Shown one piece after another: positions 22,247 through 51,931 of a stretch of DNA of 64,000 bases (its first letter is position 1; every line of letters starts with the position of its first letter). The position numbers and the translations under genes were made by a program. The notes under the pieces are model-generated. The model was not told the origin of the DNA. It made no database searches and was given only the letters and a program-made list of their open reading frames with translations. The stretch is from Atrina japonica (lineage: Eukaryota; Mollusca; Bivalvia; Pterioida; Pinnidae). The stretch covers positions 52,276 to 116,275 of the forward strand of contig BROG01001151.1 in assembly GCA_030159075.1 (NCBI GenBank), written 5' to 3'.

Positions 22247-22613
22247 CGCATTCTCAGCTTTATCATTCTTGAGTGACACATATTAACTGTCCAACTTCAA
22301 TGGACATGGCGGCACGATTGTAAAACACGAGATACATTTAGTTTTCACAGTTATAAGGTTTTCAATTTAGCAATGTTAGCATTTATTCAGAGTAGCATTA
22401 AAGATTTGAAAAAAATCTTTTAGTGAGCTGATAATTTTATATTTTTCAGGTATTTAAAATAGCGTTGAAAAAAATATTTTACATAATACATGTACTTTCC
22501 AATAGAAAATCACGCCCTCTATTTTAAAAGTAAATATAGAACACATAAAAATAGGCCGAGTTTAACATACGCGGATTGTGTCAAGAGCCGAGATTGTTGA
22601 TAGACCAAGCACG

Positions 22614-22763
22614 TAAAGGACCAAGATCCGTAAGTTCTTTGTTAAAGATTATTTTATTAACGACCAGATTGATGCATGTTATATCAATGACAGTGACATC
22701 GAAATTTCGGAGAAAAATATGAAGAACATCGATATGAGCAACATTGATATAGATCCGCCCTGA
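22614..22763 (+). CDS. Candidate terminal exon or decayed ORF, plus strand
   Basis: About 50 open codons without an early Met, from KIRKFFVKDYFINDQIDAC to an acidic Asp/Ile-rich end, closed by TGA. AATAAA follows at about 22819, as expected of a last exon. No family is recognised; chance is quite possible. Confidence 0.2.
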
Positions 22764-23504
22764 AATACAAATTGAACAAATTGTTCACTATACACATCTG
22801 ATACTTATCATTATAAGAATAAAGTAAAATGAACAAAACAATTTAGTAATACAACACAAAATATTAACTATATATACCTTTGTGTGGCACAGAGCATCAG
22901 ATATACGAAATAAATTTATAGATTTCAGGTGTGGTTGATGACTACCAAAATATGTTGTTATTGTCGTCGTCTGACAGAGCAAGTCCCTCAATTTTGCCGT
23001 GCAAAACCTTTTATACTAACGTTGCACAAAAGAAACCAGTTTTACAGGATTCTTATTTTTTTATAATAAAAAAACAGTATTATTGGTGATGAAGATCTAG
23101 AAAATACACCAAAATAATTCTTTAATAAAAAATCAAAATACGACAACTTTGTTGATAGGTATACCGAACGTCAACCAAGAAAGACAACGACTAACTTATA
23201 AGAGTTAATTCCCTTATTTAAATATCGTCACAATGTTATGAAATTCAATCCTGTTACAGTATCATAGACCAAAAGGCTATAGATACGCTTCAGTTGTAGG
23301 TTCATATTTTTATTAGGAAATTCGTTTAAATGAATTGTCGTCCATCCACGGATATTTATCTGATTTATTTTTCTCTTTGGAATCCGATTTACAACATGAC
23401 ACCACATATCAGCACTTGCATTTTTTATTTATATTGATTTCCTCTACCCTCCATGGTTAGATCTAATTCGTATTCACCACGACAATCAATCAGAGTTGAT
23501 TTAA

Positions 23505-23830
23505 CGTGCGGCGTGACTACTCAAAGCCCTTGCCACACGCCGGAGCTACCCTGTAGCTCTGGAGAGGCTCCTTGTGTTTAACGTGTAACCATGATGGAAT
23601 TTGTTACACATGCTCGCCCCTACGGAGTAGGCTTGAGCTGTGGATCTGGTGGTGGCGTTGGGCGGTTTTGGGTCCTCTTCTCCCTGGGTTGGTCGGATCC
23701 CGGATGGGAGGGGCCTTCTGGCAGATCACCGGCCGGCTCCTCTGTCTCTTCTGGCTCTGGTCCGATGCATGTGGAGGGTCCGAGGTGGGGAGTAAGGCAC
23801 AGCTGCAAAATCACAACGGCTATAGAATTT
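23505..23830. other. GC-rich block upstream of the first 1.97 kb duplicate
   Basis: Much richer in GC than its surroundings. Starts near gccacacgccggagctaccc with a perfect hairpin gagctac/cct/gtagctc. The open frames over it look like shadows of base composition. It is probably the older neighbour or 5' part of a mobile element; its right end runs into the duplicated segment. Confidence 0.35.
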
Positions 23831-25757
23831 TGAATTTAGAAGATTTACGGCCACCTTATATTGGAGGATAGTCTAAATGAGATATTTATTTATAGAGAAA
23901 TGCCAATAAGATAGAAGAAGTGCATTAGTCGAATGATATAGCCAAAGTGTTTAAACTTGGAGTTGTCCAGGGTCGCACGTCTGAGTACCTATAAGAGGTA
24001 AACAGGTGTGGAAATACGCCTAGTAATCTGCTAGAAAAATCACATTATTACCTTTCTTAAAAGAAAAAAGTTACTTTACTTCCAGACATTAAATTATGTC
24101 CTCTTTATCATAAAGTTGATTGATTTATTCGAAAGCCCGATCTCTATCTTCCAGACACAAAATCATCGTTTACTTTCCCCATGATCCAGCTGGGTATGCT
24201 TCCCAGAATTTTTTTGAGGGGGGGGGGGGGGGAGCAAGATGTCGTACACGTGAAAATGTTCTCTTTATACAGAATTGGATATCATCGATTATTAAATTTT
24301 AATGTCTTTAGCTGATAATAAACACAGGGGAAACTCTATATCCATTTTTATCCAATGCAAATTTGGTTTACAAATAGATTTTCATATTAATACACATAGG
24401 CGTCGGAACCGGGGGGGGGGGGCTTACCCCTCCCCACCCCACTTTTTTTGCAAAGATAGACATAGGTGTTGAAAATTGGGGCTTAGCCCCCAGACGTTTC
24501 TGGCGTGTGTGTGTGTTTTAAGTTGGTTTAGCCCCCCCCCACTTTCAATTTGCTTCCGACGCCTATGATACATGCTGATAATTTTGAATGGTGTTTTATG
24601 CCAATTTTAAAGTTTTATAGTGGCTGGTAGGTGTTAGTTTAGTTACACATAGATATATTTATTTGCAAATTATATAGCAGACGGATTGGGAACAAGTTTT
24701 CAAACTTATTAACTCCCTCGGTATTGTAGCATAGACTTCCCCCGCATAGAGTTCCCCGGAAGAACGGCCCCGGGTCCAACTTTTCCCCCCGGAAAAAACA
24801 GATCAACTTTAAATTTTAGTTAAAAATAAAATGATTGAAATCACGAAATCTGGTATTAAGATTTTTTTTTATTAAAATCTTTGTCGATTTATGTCCTTAT
24901 GTCATCAGGATGACCTATTGCGATCGTCTTTTGTCTATCGTCGTCCGTCGTTCGTTGTCCTTAACATTTACACATTTTCGACTTCTTCTCAAGAACCAGT
25001 GGACCAATTTTTAACGAAACTTGGAATGTATCATCCCCATGTGAAGCTGAATAAGTATTCGAATAAAAAAGGGCTAGCACCAATAGAGGCCCAAAAAGGG
25101 ACCAAAAAGAACCAAAACTTAGTACATCTATAAAAATATCTTCTCATGAACCCAATAATTAGATGGACTTTCAAATTTTGTATGACATGATTGTTATGTC
25201 CAATATCTACAAAGGTTTGCCAATGAAAATGAAATCTGTTCATAAATGAGCCAATAGGGGGCGCTTCAGTAATTCAGGATACAGTTGCATAACAAATTGT
25301 TTTAATAACTCAAAACTGATAAATTTTTGTATATATGAGAAAGTTGTTAGGAGTTATCTAAGGATCATTTTGACCAAATGTCAAGGTCATGGGGTCCAAA
25401 GGTCAAAGTCACAGACACATAAACTAAACGGAAATTTTTTTTCAACATATTTGATCTCTCCAGAACCATAAGGTCAATTTTAACCAAACTTGACAGAAAG
25501 TATAACCATGTAAAGCTGCATAAAGTTTGTGACGAAAAGGAGCAGGACCAAAGATGGATTTCATGGCTAAAAATAGAATAAATGAGTCAGCAGTTTTTTT
25601 CATTAATACATGTATCTCCAAAATTATTTTAAAAAACCGTTACCTTAAGATGAGCGGCTGGCAACAATCTACCAAAAGTTTAATTTGGTGGAAATCGTCG
25701 GGTTGACCTTTATGTGAGTTATTTCTTAAGATTTACAAAAAAGTCAACATGCCGTAA
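23776..25757 (+). repeat. 1.98 kb direct duplication, copy 1 (intergenic)
   Basis: From gggtccgaggtgggg to acatgccgtaa it matches 28511-30478 with only scattered single-base and run-length differences. It contains the TIR element at 24395-24567, a G-run at 24220-24232, and a known mollusc-style dispersed repeat (gtcgtccgtcgttcgttgtc, then ggaccaatttttaacgaaac). Confidence 0.95.
24395..24567. mobile_element. 173-bp TIR element with 5-bp target duplication, copy 1
   Basis: Starts cataggcgtcggaacc, ends ggcttccgacgcctatg-like bases (tgcttccgacgcctatg), and is flanked by ATACA at 24390-24394 and 24568-24572. The interior has G- and C-runs and no coding sequence. A non-autonomous DNA element. Confidence 0.75.
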
Positions 25758-28138
25758 CTTACTCTACTGCCTATCTTGCCTTAATGTAACCTACATAAAA
25801 TAAAAGCCATTACTATATTTTATACAATACTATCACTATTCTGACCTATATATCATCCGGAGAGAGGGGAATCCCTGTGTCAAGACATCGTAAGGGGGAT
25901 GCCTGAGCCAAAATAGTCCATGTGGGATTTCCTCCACCGCTGATTCCTAAGTAACTTGTATTAGGAATATTACCTATTGTGATGTGAATAACATCATCCT
26001 AAGTATATACAAAGTAATAATATTTATTATCTAACTAAACTGTTGGATATCCACCGTCCAGCGGTGGGGCAATCCCTACACACAGGGACTTGTCACCAGC
26101 TAGAAAGGGGGTTCTGACCGGGGTTTAGTCTTAGTGACATGTCTTGGTTATTTAAATTAATACTAAAATCAATAAAATACGCTTCCTAGCTACCTAAGAT
26201 AGGACAGAAGAGTATAACCATGTGGTGATTGTGACTAGGCTTGTCTGTGTTTGATTTTAGGGTCCTACCTGTGCCACCCTCCACTATTTGGACAAACCAG
26301 CTGCTAACCGTGAGGTCGCACCGCTTTTCAAATGGTTATAGGCAGGGTTGGAGTACCACCAACACTTTGAGTGATAGTGTAAAAATTTAAATGTTTACTA
26401 AAAAGATAACCGTCAGATATATTAAAGATGGTATGAATCTTCTCTAGGACATGTATCAAGGCTAGTTGAAGTGGATCTGACCTGTCTAGTCGTAGAAACA
26501 TGTCCTCTATTGAGATTAAATTAATAAATTAAAACAATATTGACGGCAGAAGTGGAAAACAAGGTATATATAGATCCTAAATGTAGTGGAACCGGTTACG
26601 AATTACAGTAATTACAGCCATTAAAAGTTAATGGGATGAAATTGGTACTTACTTATATATTTATCCGTATTTGTACATCCAGTAGGTTTTGTCTGTAGGG
26701 ATTGGTAAATCCATTAAGCTACAGAATTATGGAAGTAACGTGGTGTAGCGTTTAATTCGTTTTGATTTCAGCGCCATACTGGATTTTGACGCTGTTTTGA
26801 GGAAGTGGTTGTAAGGCTTCTTATTTTTTGGTTGATTGTCAGAGATTTGGAAAATCAATGACAATTTTAGTTATTTTGACCTAAGGTTAGATTTACAGGG
26901 ACTATGTAAGGGGTAAAAAATTCGTGAATATTGCTTTTGTATGACTGGAAAGCCAGTTGCACGGAACAGGTGAGGAAAACCATACTATTCATGCTCTGAA
27001 GACAAAACAAAACGTAAATTTTATTATGTATTAGTTAAAATAAATTATTTCCTTTTGGAACTAAAGCCTAAAATAGGATTTTATAGGTTTAGGAAGGGGA
27101 ATTTTAGATAATTATGAAGTAAATAAAAACCATTTTATTTCCAGAAAGTATCATTTGAACAACTTGTGCATTTTCTTTATCTGATTAATTATATCATATA
27201 CAATATGTTACTTTATTACAGCGAATTTATTTTCTTCTATTAAAATATTTATAAACTTTTATTTGACTTTTCTGTATTTATTTGGACTCTAACACTCCTC
27301 TGCCATTGGAGATAACTTAAAATAGGAAACAGTTGAGAGGACTTTTTGTTTATCAAAATAGTAAATTTTGTAACACAACGCGAAGTCAAATACAGATAAC
27401 AAACTCTCATCTGCAGCATTTCCTATTACATAATATCAAACAGTGAATTGTGAGTAATAAATTAAAAAAAGTTTAAAGAAAATGAATGAGCAAAATATAC
27501 CAATATTCTTCTAAGAATACTAATATCTATACTGAAAAATAATTAGATTAATAAAAACACTACCTTAAATCTTAATATACGTGTGTGTGTGTGTGTGTGC
27601 TTGCTCTTGTTTAATAGCGTCAGGGATCAGCGGTGCCGTCGATAAACATATGGGTGTTTTCGACGACGTCCGGTTGAATTTGACTGCTAAAAATCACGAG
27701 CTCTGACCTGTGGATGTACTATGTGACCTACTTTAATGACTGCAGGATGAATGCAAGGTGAGTGCATAATTCACCGCGACCAAAGTGCCCTAAACATATT
27801 AATATACTCACGGTCACATGATCAGTGCATTGTAATTTCTGAACCATTCCGGATCTCGGAAACGATGTATTGTAGCTGTGGTGTTTTGTAATATGTAACT
27901 ACGTTGTAATTGTCTATTAGGAACATGAACTCGCATGATAATGTTAACGTCATTTTAGTATTATTGAACATTTATGCAAATATAGATTTGATAGGGAAAC
28001 TGTGTGCTTTCGTCAATCAGATTGCATGATACATTTGTATATTAATTTCACTTTCTTGAGCCACCCCCTTTCCGTCTTAACTCCGACATTACCTATACCG
28101 GTGTAATATTTCTGCACAACAGACATACAGGCTCAACA
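25758..28138. other. Intergenic and 5' flank of the SDR gene
   Basis: Mostly unique AT-rich DNA. Holds a (GT)n run at 27580-27599 and a slightly GC-richer zone at 25855-26350 with short direct words but no gene. No TATA box or clear transcription start could be assigned; an acceptor-like ctgcacaacag at about 28111-28121 leaves a 5' UTR intron possible. Confidence 0.4.
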
Positions 28139-44510
<16,372 letters not shown>

Positions 44511-44728
44511 CCAGATAACTAAGGCGTTTTTAAATTCTAAATGTTACAACTTTACATTTTTGTGAAATAATACGGAAAGTCTAAATCACATTGATGAGTT
44601 AAACCTAGTTTGTTCTTACTTAAACAGTTTTTCTCCAGTTAATTCAAGTTTTTTTCAGTAACCCACATTAATTGGAGAAAACTGGGTTTAGCAGCGACAA
44701 AATCACATTATATATATATTAGTTTTGG

Positions 44729-44734
44729 AATAAA
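44729..44734 (+). promoter_or_regulatory. Poly(A) signal of the SDR gene
   Basis: Canonical AATAAA 219 bases after the SDR stop, followed by a T-rich stretch, which fits cleavage near 44750-44760. Another AATAAA at about 44813 could be an alternative. Confidence 0.6.
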
Positions 44735-45353
44735 TGATAAAAATGACTTTACTTTTGTTTTTCTTTTTGGTTTTTGACAAAATGTCATTGTCAAACAAAT
44801 TTCTCTTTTAAATAAAATATTTCTCCAACATAACCGAGATAAGACAAGTTACAATAAAACAGGAAATTACCTTTTTCAGTCTCTTAATAATAAAATTAAC
44901 GATCTATATTGTCATTAATTAATTAATCCATATTTTAAAATAAAACAAGATCTTTAAAGACATCTAATACATTTAAAAGCAAACGCAGTTTCATTAGATC
45001 TATTAAATCACAAAATGTATTTCTGGAGGTCAAGGACAAACTTATAACTACACAAAATATTTAAAGAGGCATTAGCTGTGGTTACCACAATTATTCCAAT
45101 TTTAAGCGATAACCGGCTATAGCAATCGTCGAGTTGTGCGCAATCGTCATTTGGTGTATATTTTGGTCTCCACGTTACCCTCAGAGTAAATGAAACGTTC
45201 TGCGCGATATGATATAGTGCATGTATGTTATTAGCCTGGGTTCCTGGTCCAATCTTACTTCGTGTTATCAGCGCAAAACAGGACTGAAAATTATCACGTG
45301 ACCAAGATACCGGATATAGAAATGCCCATGCCCATATTAGTAAACTGAGAAAA

Positions 45354-45482
45354 TGGCGGTATCCATCTCATCCACGCTGAGACTTAATGTTAAAGGTGAT
45401 GGTACACCATCACGTGGGAATCTACAATCTACAGTCCTGGTTCCATTACACACACTTGTACCAGGTACACATTTCTTCTGAT
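45354..45482 (+). CDS. Candidate short ORF or first exon with strong start context
   Basis: gagaaaATGGCGG is an excellent animal start context. It opens 42 codons beginning MAVSISSTLRLNVK, an amphipathic, mitochondrial-presequence-like N-terminus. A donor-like ccag|gtacac near 45464 would make it a first exon. Downstream exons were not found, so this stays speculative. Confidence 0.2.
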
Positions 45483-47921
45483 GTCGGACAACACTACAAA
45501 TATAATTTGTATTTGTAATATTTCTAATATTTCACTATCATCTATGTTGACGGGTAGCCTACTTTAGAAATGAAACATCGGTCGAACCTTCACCTGGCGA
45601 TTTAAATGCTGAAACAATATTCTTTCCAATTTATTTGAAATCAATATTTGATATGATTATTTAATCGTGAATGATTTCTTTCTATCAATTTTGATACATT
45701 TTCCATCGACTCTATCTGTCCTATCGGACTAGAACAAGTGAAGTATACATCTAGTATGAATATAACAATTAAACAACTTATGCATTTACACAAAGTCAAT
45801 GAAATATTGTGTATACAAATAAAATACAGACACTAGATGCGTGTAAATACACACTATTCGTGGAGCATCAAACGTCACGTCCGCCCCTTTTGAATTCCGA
45901 TCCTTGATCTCTGCGCGATGATCTAGCCACGGAAGTTCCTAGTTATGAATGGAAATTAGGCCATGTAGTGTCAAGCATAGTGTAGAATATATCATTTAAT
46001 GCACTGTTTGTTTCGTGGTAGTTCATTGACCGGTGAAATTGACACCGCGTAGGAGATTCACGTTTCACTGTCTGTTGTATATGTCACAATGTTTTGTTGA
46101 TTTACTCCAATTCACATGTTGAACTTTATTTTTTTTTACATATTTTCATTTTATATTGAAACATTTTTCTATGTCTAGAATTAATCGATTCAAACATGAA
46201 GCAAACATATATTGTTTCACCCCTTATTGCAATAAATCGTTATTGAATTTCAGTATAAAATCCAACTGATAAATCAGTAACTACATTTTAACGCATTGAT
46301 ATTCTCAAAACAGTACTTTGGATATTGATAAATGTAGGGCCTGGCATTAGCTTATGTTTGCTCGTATCTGTATTCAAAATGTGCAGGCAATACTGAACTC
46401 CAGGAATTAATTTCGAGTTTGTATTCTAAAATAATATACACGTATAACAATATCTACATTTTCATTTATACTCTTATGTAAATGTTTATGCGCAAATTTT
46501 ATTTCCATCGCTCAGAATATAATTTTCAGATCATCAAACATATCTATGTTTCGCTTATTTTTTAATGTAAGGCCATTCCAAGTGGTTTTTTTTTTTCTAT
46601 ATTTAGCGTCCATCCTAAAATCAAAACCTATCTTTCTATAAGGCAAAACGACAGAAAAAAAAACACGAGACATTTGATGACGTCTAATTGACAGAAACGA
46701 TCGTCTTGAGCATTATAACTTTGGTATTATGTTTATAATATTTTATGAGAACAAATGCAATTTCATGCACATTTATTATTTTTCTAAAACATTAACAAAA
46801 GAAAAACAAAATTAAACTTATAAAAAACATATCTTTGGCACATACTAATAAATAACATATGGAATGTTAGTTTTCACAATGGTGAAAATACTTGTTCATG
46901 TTTGACTTTTCATTTTAGGCCATATTTCAAATTTCTTCTCCACACGTTTTTTATTTCGTTTAATGATCTCAAAATCTATCTATCAGCGGACACTAAACAG
47001 AGAACAAATGGAAATGTCTAATCGTAAATGGTTGAAACCAATATACGGTTTCTTTAAACATGATATATAGAACATGTCGGACCGTTGTAAAATATGTAGA
47101 TGGGACCAGGTTAGCATCCCTTCTGATCGGTCTGATGACAGTGCCGAACATAGACCAAAATTTGATGCCCTTCCCCCGGCATTTGGTGATAGATTCTTGA
47201 GTGTGGCATTAAACAACAATACAACAACAACAACATGAGTTAAATTACATGTAAATACATATGTGTATATCTATAAAATCATATACAGTTTATATAAGAT
47301 TTGTTTTTTTATATTTTCATTTTAACAGACATGTGTTTTACAAATTAGGATCTAATCCTAATGTTATTTATGTTCTAATGCAGCACCAAGAATAAAAAAA
47401 ATATTAAAAAAGACATTAAAAGTTTGTTTTTTGTAACACTCATCAGTACTATAAAACAAAGCAATGGAAACCTATAACAAATTACTCACAAAAACATTAA
47501 TGGTTAATTGGAGAAATTGTATTGAAATTGAATAGGAATTGACTTTGTAAAAACTTTATTTTAAAATGTGGTTTTATATGAATTATATAGAGAAAAACAA
47601 AATGTTGTATCAATTTTAGCACATCACATAAATTGAATTAGATGATCTTTTAAAAAATTATTTTCCATATGTCGCGTGTATTATGGGTGACAAAGAAGAA
47701 CAGATCTAATGTGAGAGAGGGGGGGACAATACTCTAAGCAAAACGTTTACTATTGGCAATATTCTTGTGTACTTGTTCATTACAATGATTACTTTTATCT
47801 TGGTTTCCATACAATGCTGTTCTTTTGTCCAAATTACATTATAGCTGTTTAAAAATTTTTTGGAATTGAGTTGAATTGTATATTAATCAGAAATCAAGAA
47901 AAAAAGGGTTACACTCTCACT

Positions 47922-48150
47922 CAGGGACCGAATGGTTATATCCTAGCGCTTTAAACCTTGAAGTATGTCACCTCTAGTCAGTGCTGGTTGTAATCTGGCT
48001 AGGTTGATATATTGAGAGTGTTTGCTATTTTACTTGCGGAAGGTTGGTGGTCATTTCACAGGTACTCCGTAACTGGGCTCTCTCCTCCACCATTAGAAAA
48101 CTGACCGTCACAGTATAACTGAAAGTTGTTGAGAGTAAAACAACATTCAT
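47922..48150 (+). mobile_element. SINE family B copy
   Basis: agggaccgaatggttatatc head, cacctctagtcagtgctgg, tacttgcggaaggttggtgg, ctctctcctccaccatta, and tail gttgttgagagtaaaacaac. Confidence 0.6.
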
Positions 48151-49774
48151 CACTCTGTCACCGTACCATACATGGTAAACGCGATAAGGGTTTGTTAAGA
48201 AGTACAAATAGTATGGCATCATTCTTACGTAAATGCTGAGTCGACATGGGCGACCTAGATTCCTATCATGGGTGTTGAGGTACGCAGGTACTGTGAGAAT
48301 AATGATGGAAATTCCATTCTAGAGTGCAAACCGATCGTCAACATATATACTGCCTATTTTCATTATATGATACTGTGGATCTGTTCCTTTTTCTTGCGGA
48401 ATCCTTTAGTGATCTCTGTCTCTCACGATTCGGTTTGTCACTTTTGTTTACCAGGTTTGGCATGCGCGAATAGCTCTCCGATTTCTGTCATCATGCAACA
48501 AAATTCAACGAAATTTCATTTCACATGTTAGACTGAAAACAAAGTAAAATGTTTCAACTTATGACAGTATTACATTTGATATTAGCAACAAAAAATGCGA
48601 TTTTCTGTATTCAAATCCAGACAAAAAATTGAGATACAATACCCTTTACGGATGATATACATATACAAGTTTCTTTTCTTTTCATTTTTCGAGCTCGGCT
48701 TAGCGATTACCTGCTGATTATATAAATTCAAACGAGTCAAGATTTTTTGAGGTTTTAAAAAAGTTAATACTGAAAATTTTATCGGCCTACCGGTTCAATC
48801 GTTCAGTGTGCTACAAACGATACACTTTTTAAGAGGGAGAAACAAAAATGGAAAATAAAGATAATAATGAGAATGACATCTAACACGAGTGAAAATCAAA
48901 TCTAATGTGTTTGTGTCCAAAACAAAATTTGATTATTTTCATTCTTGTCAAGTTAAAGTACATTTACAGATTAGTGATGAAATGTACAGGAATAAAAACA
49001 TTTTCTCGACACTAATTATTTATAAGATTAATAGTAGCATCTTATTAATTTACAAAGTTTTTCATCATATTTATGTAAAAATTAATACTATTAATCACAT
49101 GTAGATAATAAAAAAGTCTTTTGACGTGCGTTTGCTTTCTTCCGCATTTTTAAATTCATAAACAAACCTAGATAATACACAAATCTTGTCAATAGCGTTT
49201 TCTTTTTTTTTCCCCCTATTTTTTCAAATTCATCAACATTTTGATTTGAGAATCTTTTGTGAAATGTTTTGATAATTTTAATCATGCGTTCAAAAACTTC
49301 ATGAATGTATCATTGCAAGAGATTGTCTACACACATTTCGGTTCTTGTTAGAGAAAATTTCTTTACTTATTTTACTTATACGTTGTGGACTTCTACTTTT
49401 CACTTTAACTGAAGAAAATGCTACTCTTGTTACAAAGGTCACAAACCGGAACATGTCGGACAATCCTACTGGCTGGTGATCTGTTCTCGACAATATCAAT
49501 TCTCGCCAAAATAAACACATGGGGATATGAATGCAATTGTCTATTTGACGTGAAACCATTATGCAGCCAAGGATTGGTACTTAGCGATAACTAGTCACCA
49601 AAAACTAAAAGTCATAAAGATAATGAACTAAGTACAACAACGTTACGCAGGTCACCATTTAGACCAATAGGTCTATTATTTGGTGGCTTTTAAAAATATC
49701 CCGATAAGAATGTTTTACATGTCGACGATGTCACCAGATTTAGATTCTTACCAGTGCTATTGAATAACGCCAAT

Positions 49775-49960
49775 ATAGTAAGGGTAATTGTATGTGCCAC
49801 ACCTGACCTTGGACAAGGAAGACCGTGACAGTGACTTTGTATGCTCAGCTCATGGCAAAGGAACAATCACAATAGATTTCTAAAGTTTTAGACACGACTC
49901 AGTGCCGGGAATCGAACCAATGACCCTCAGCTTTCGAGACAACGATCTGCCATAAGATCA
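49775..49960 (-). mobile_element. SINE family C-like copy, minus strand
   Basis: The minus strand has ggttcgattcccggcac (B box), then a body with gattgttcctttgcc and caaggtcaggtgtggcac, similar in order to the copy at 38228. Confidence 0.45.
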
Positions 49961-51386
49961 TCATTTCAGATCGTGAACATGACACGTTTAGTGACGAACG
50001 AGATCATACTGTTGACCGTAACAATTTCGAAATCTTTATTTTAACGCGATATTCTTCTAACAACAGCTTGGCACTAAGTATTATATAATTTTACATTGAA
50101 CAGGCTTTAGTATATTACACTTGGTTTTGGGAGATATACACAGTACCAAAATGGTTATTGTTAAGAGGTATCTTTTCTTAAATGTGGAGGGTTGGTAGTA
50201 GGAAAGCCGGCATATCCACGCACGCCGTATTACATTTATCATGTAATGTAAAACTGAGATATAGGAATGAGGTCATGGGTCCTGTATTTGTGAAGTGTCA
50301 CTCAATTATCCTCACGTTGAGCAGAAATAACTGGATGGTACGATGACCTGAAAATATCATTATATATATATATACATTAATATAGTACAGTATATAAAAA
50401 AGAACATAAATACTGTATATATCTGAGAAATTTTTAGACATTAACTTAAAGAATGTGTATTCATACTTCGTCAAAAAGTGGTGAATTAAAAATAGTTTTA
50501 AAGACACTATGTTTTGTTGCAAATCAAAAGAGCATTGACTGGAATTCTTTCAAAACAAAATTTCCTCTTTTACTACTTAGATTGATATACAATAACAAAA
50601 GACAGATATACACAGGTATAAAAGTTCGTAAAATTCTATATATTTTGTGAAACCTGCTGGAGAAACCCAGGTTTGACACTTTTTCAATTGCAATTAATTG
50701 ATTCAACCTTACTATTTGTATATGCATACCACACCGAACTTGATCTTATTTTCACAAAATATATAGGAATGTAAGAATTTGAATTCCTATGTATAACTCT
50801 TTTTTTGTTAAAGTACATCAAGTACAAGGAGAAAAAAATCAAAATGACACATTTTGGATAACACAGCTAATACCCGTTGGAATAATAACCATTACTACTT
50901 CCATATTTAAGATCCTATTTCATCTGACTTTACAATTTAACAGTACAATTCACGGATCAATTGCTGACTTAATTATCGTTCTTTTTTCATTATTTCAGTT
51001 TCATTTGGGAAATAATATCGCAGAGACCAAAATTTATAAAGTAATGAAAATGATCATTTGTCTTAGTTTTAGTTATCCGTATTAAAAGATGAATATGGCA
51101 AGTATGATTATTCTACATATATGATCTTCACTTAATTAATCATAACTTAATCTTCCAGTTGTGAAAAAAGAACAAAAACCTAATATTTCATAGATTATGT
51201 ACGACGTATTTTGACGTTAATGTAAAGATAATATATTTGTATTGTTTCATTAACATAATGTTACTAGTATATATAATAAGTAGATTACACGAAGTACTTG
51301 TAGCGTAACATTGGCGCCTGTTAAATCTTTACAAGAATCAGTACCCTAGGCAAGTATATCACTTAAATTTACTGTTATAATTATTC

Positions 51387-51423
<37 letters not shown>

Positions 51424-51582
51424 ATCTGAAATTAATGACAAATTTGGACTTCTGTGAAAATGAAACTATATAAATATTTGTTTATTAATAGCAGTACTCT
51501 CTTACTAGTAATAATAGTACTGTTTTTTTATTATTATTTAATTATTATTATACACATCATATAAAAGTTATAATCCTCAAAC

Positions 51583-51607
51583 AGTAGTAGTAATAGTAGT
51601 AGTAGTA

Positions 51608-51697
<90 letters not shown>

Positions 51698-51735
51698 ACA
51701 GTAGTAGTGGAAGTAGTAGTAGTAGTAGCAGTAGC

Positions 51736-51766
<31 letters not shown>

Positions 51767-51788
51767 ATAGTAGTAGTAGTAGTAGTAG
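51583..51788 (+). repeat. Long (AGT)n array 143 bases before peptide exon 1
   Basis: About 68 triplets with a few variants (ggt, aac, aag, agc). It may lie in an intron or 5' flank of the peptide gene. Confidence 0.9.
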
Positions 51789-51931
51789 AAATGAAATTCC
51801 TTATTATCATTTGAATTTCACCATAATTTTGTTTCAAGTGATTAGTTTTATTTGAGATCATTTATAACAAAATGTTTGCTTAAGCGTCCATATCCTATTA
51901 ATGTATGAATCTTATGTTTGTTTTGTTTCAG

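Larger units (their letters stand above)
44735..51931. other. Intergenic region between the SDR and peptide genes
   Basis: AT-rich. Contents: the possible short exon at 45354, repeat D at 46680-46750, a SINE A tail fragment at 47139-47222 (plus strand), SINE B at 47922-48150, SINE C head (minus) at 49775-49960, a diverged copy of peptide intron 2 sequence at 50575-51010, (ATT)n at 51390-51421 and (AGT)n at 51583-51788. An 87-codon open frame at 48268-48531 is not recognised. Confidence 0.5.

Noticed and set aside
23572..23871. Gly/Trp-rich ORFs in the GC-rich block
   Set aside because: Overlapping frames on both strands are all open because of base composition; no homology or splice signals.
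24891..25133. 80-codon ORF repeated at 29621-29863
   Set aside because: Lies in a dispersed noncoding repeat carried by the 1.97 kb duplication. Similar text is common in mollusc genomes and no domain is seen.
51577..51861. Poly-Thr ORF on the minus strand
   Set aside because: Translation of the (AGT)n array.
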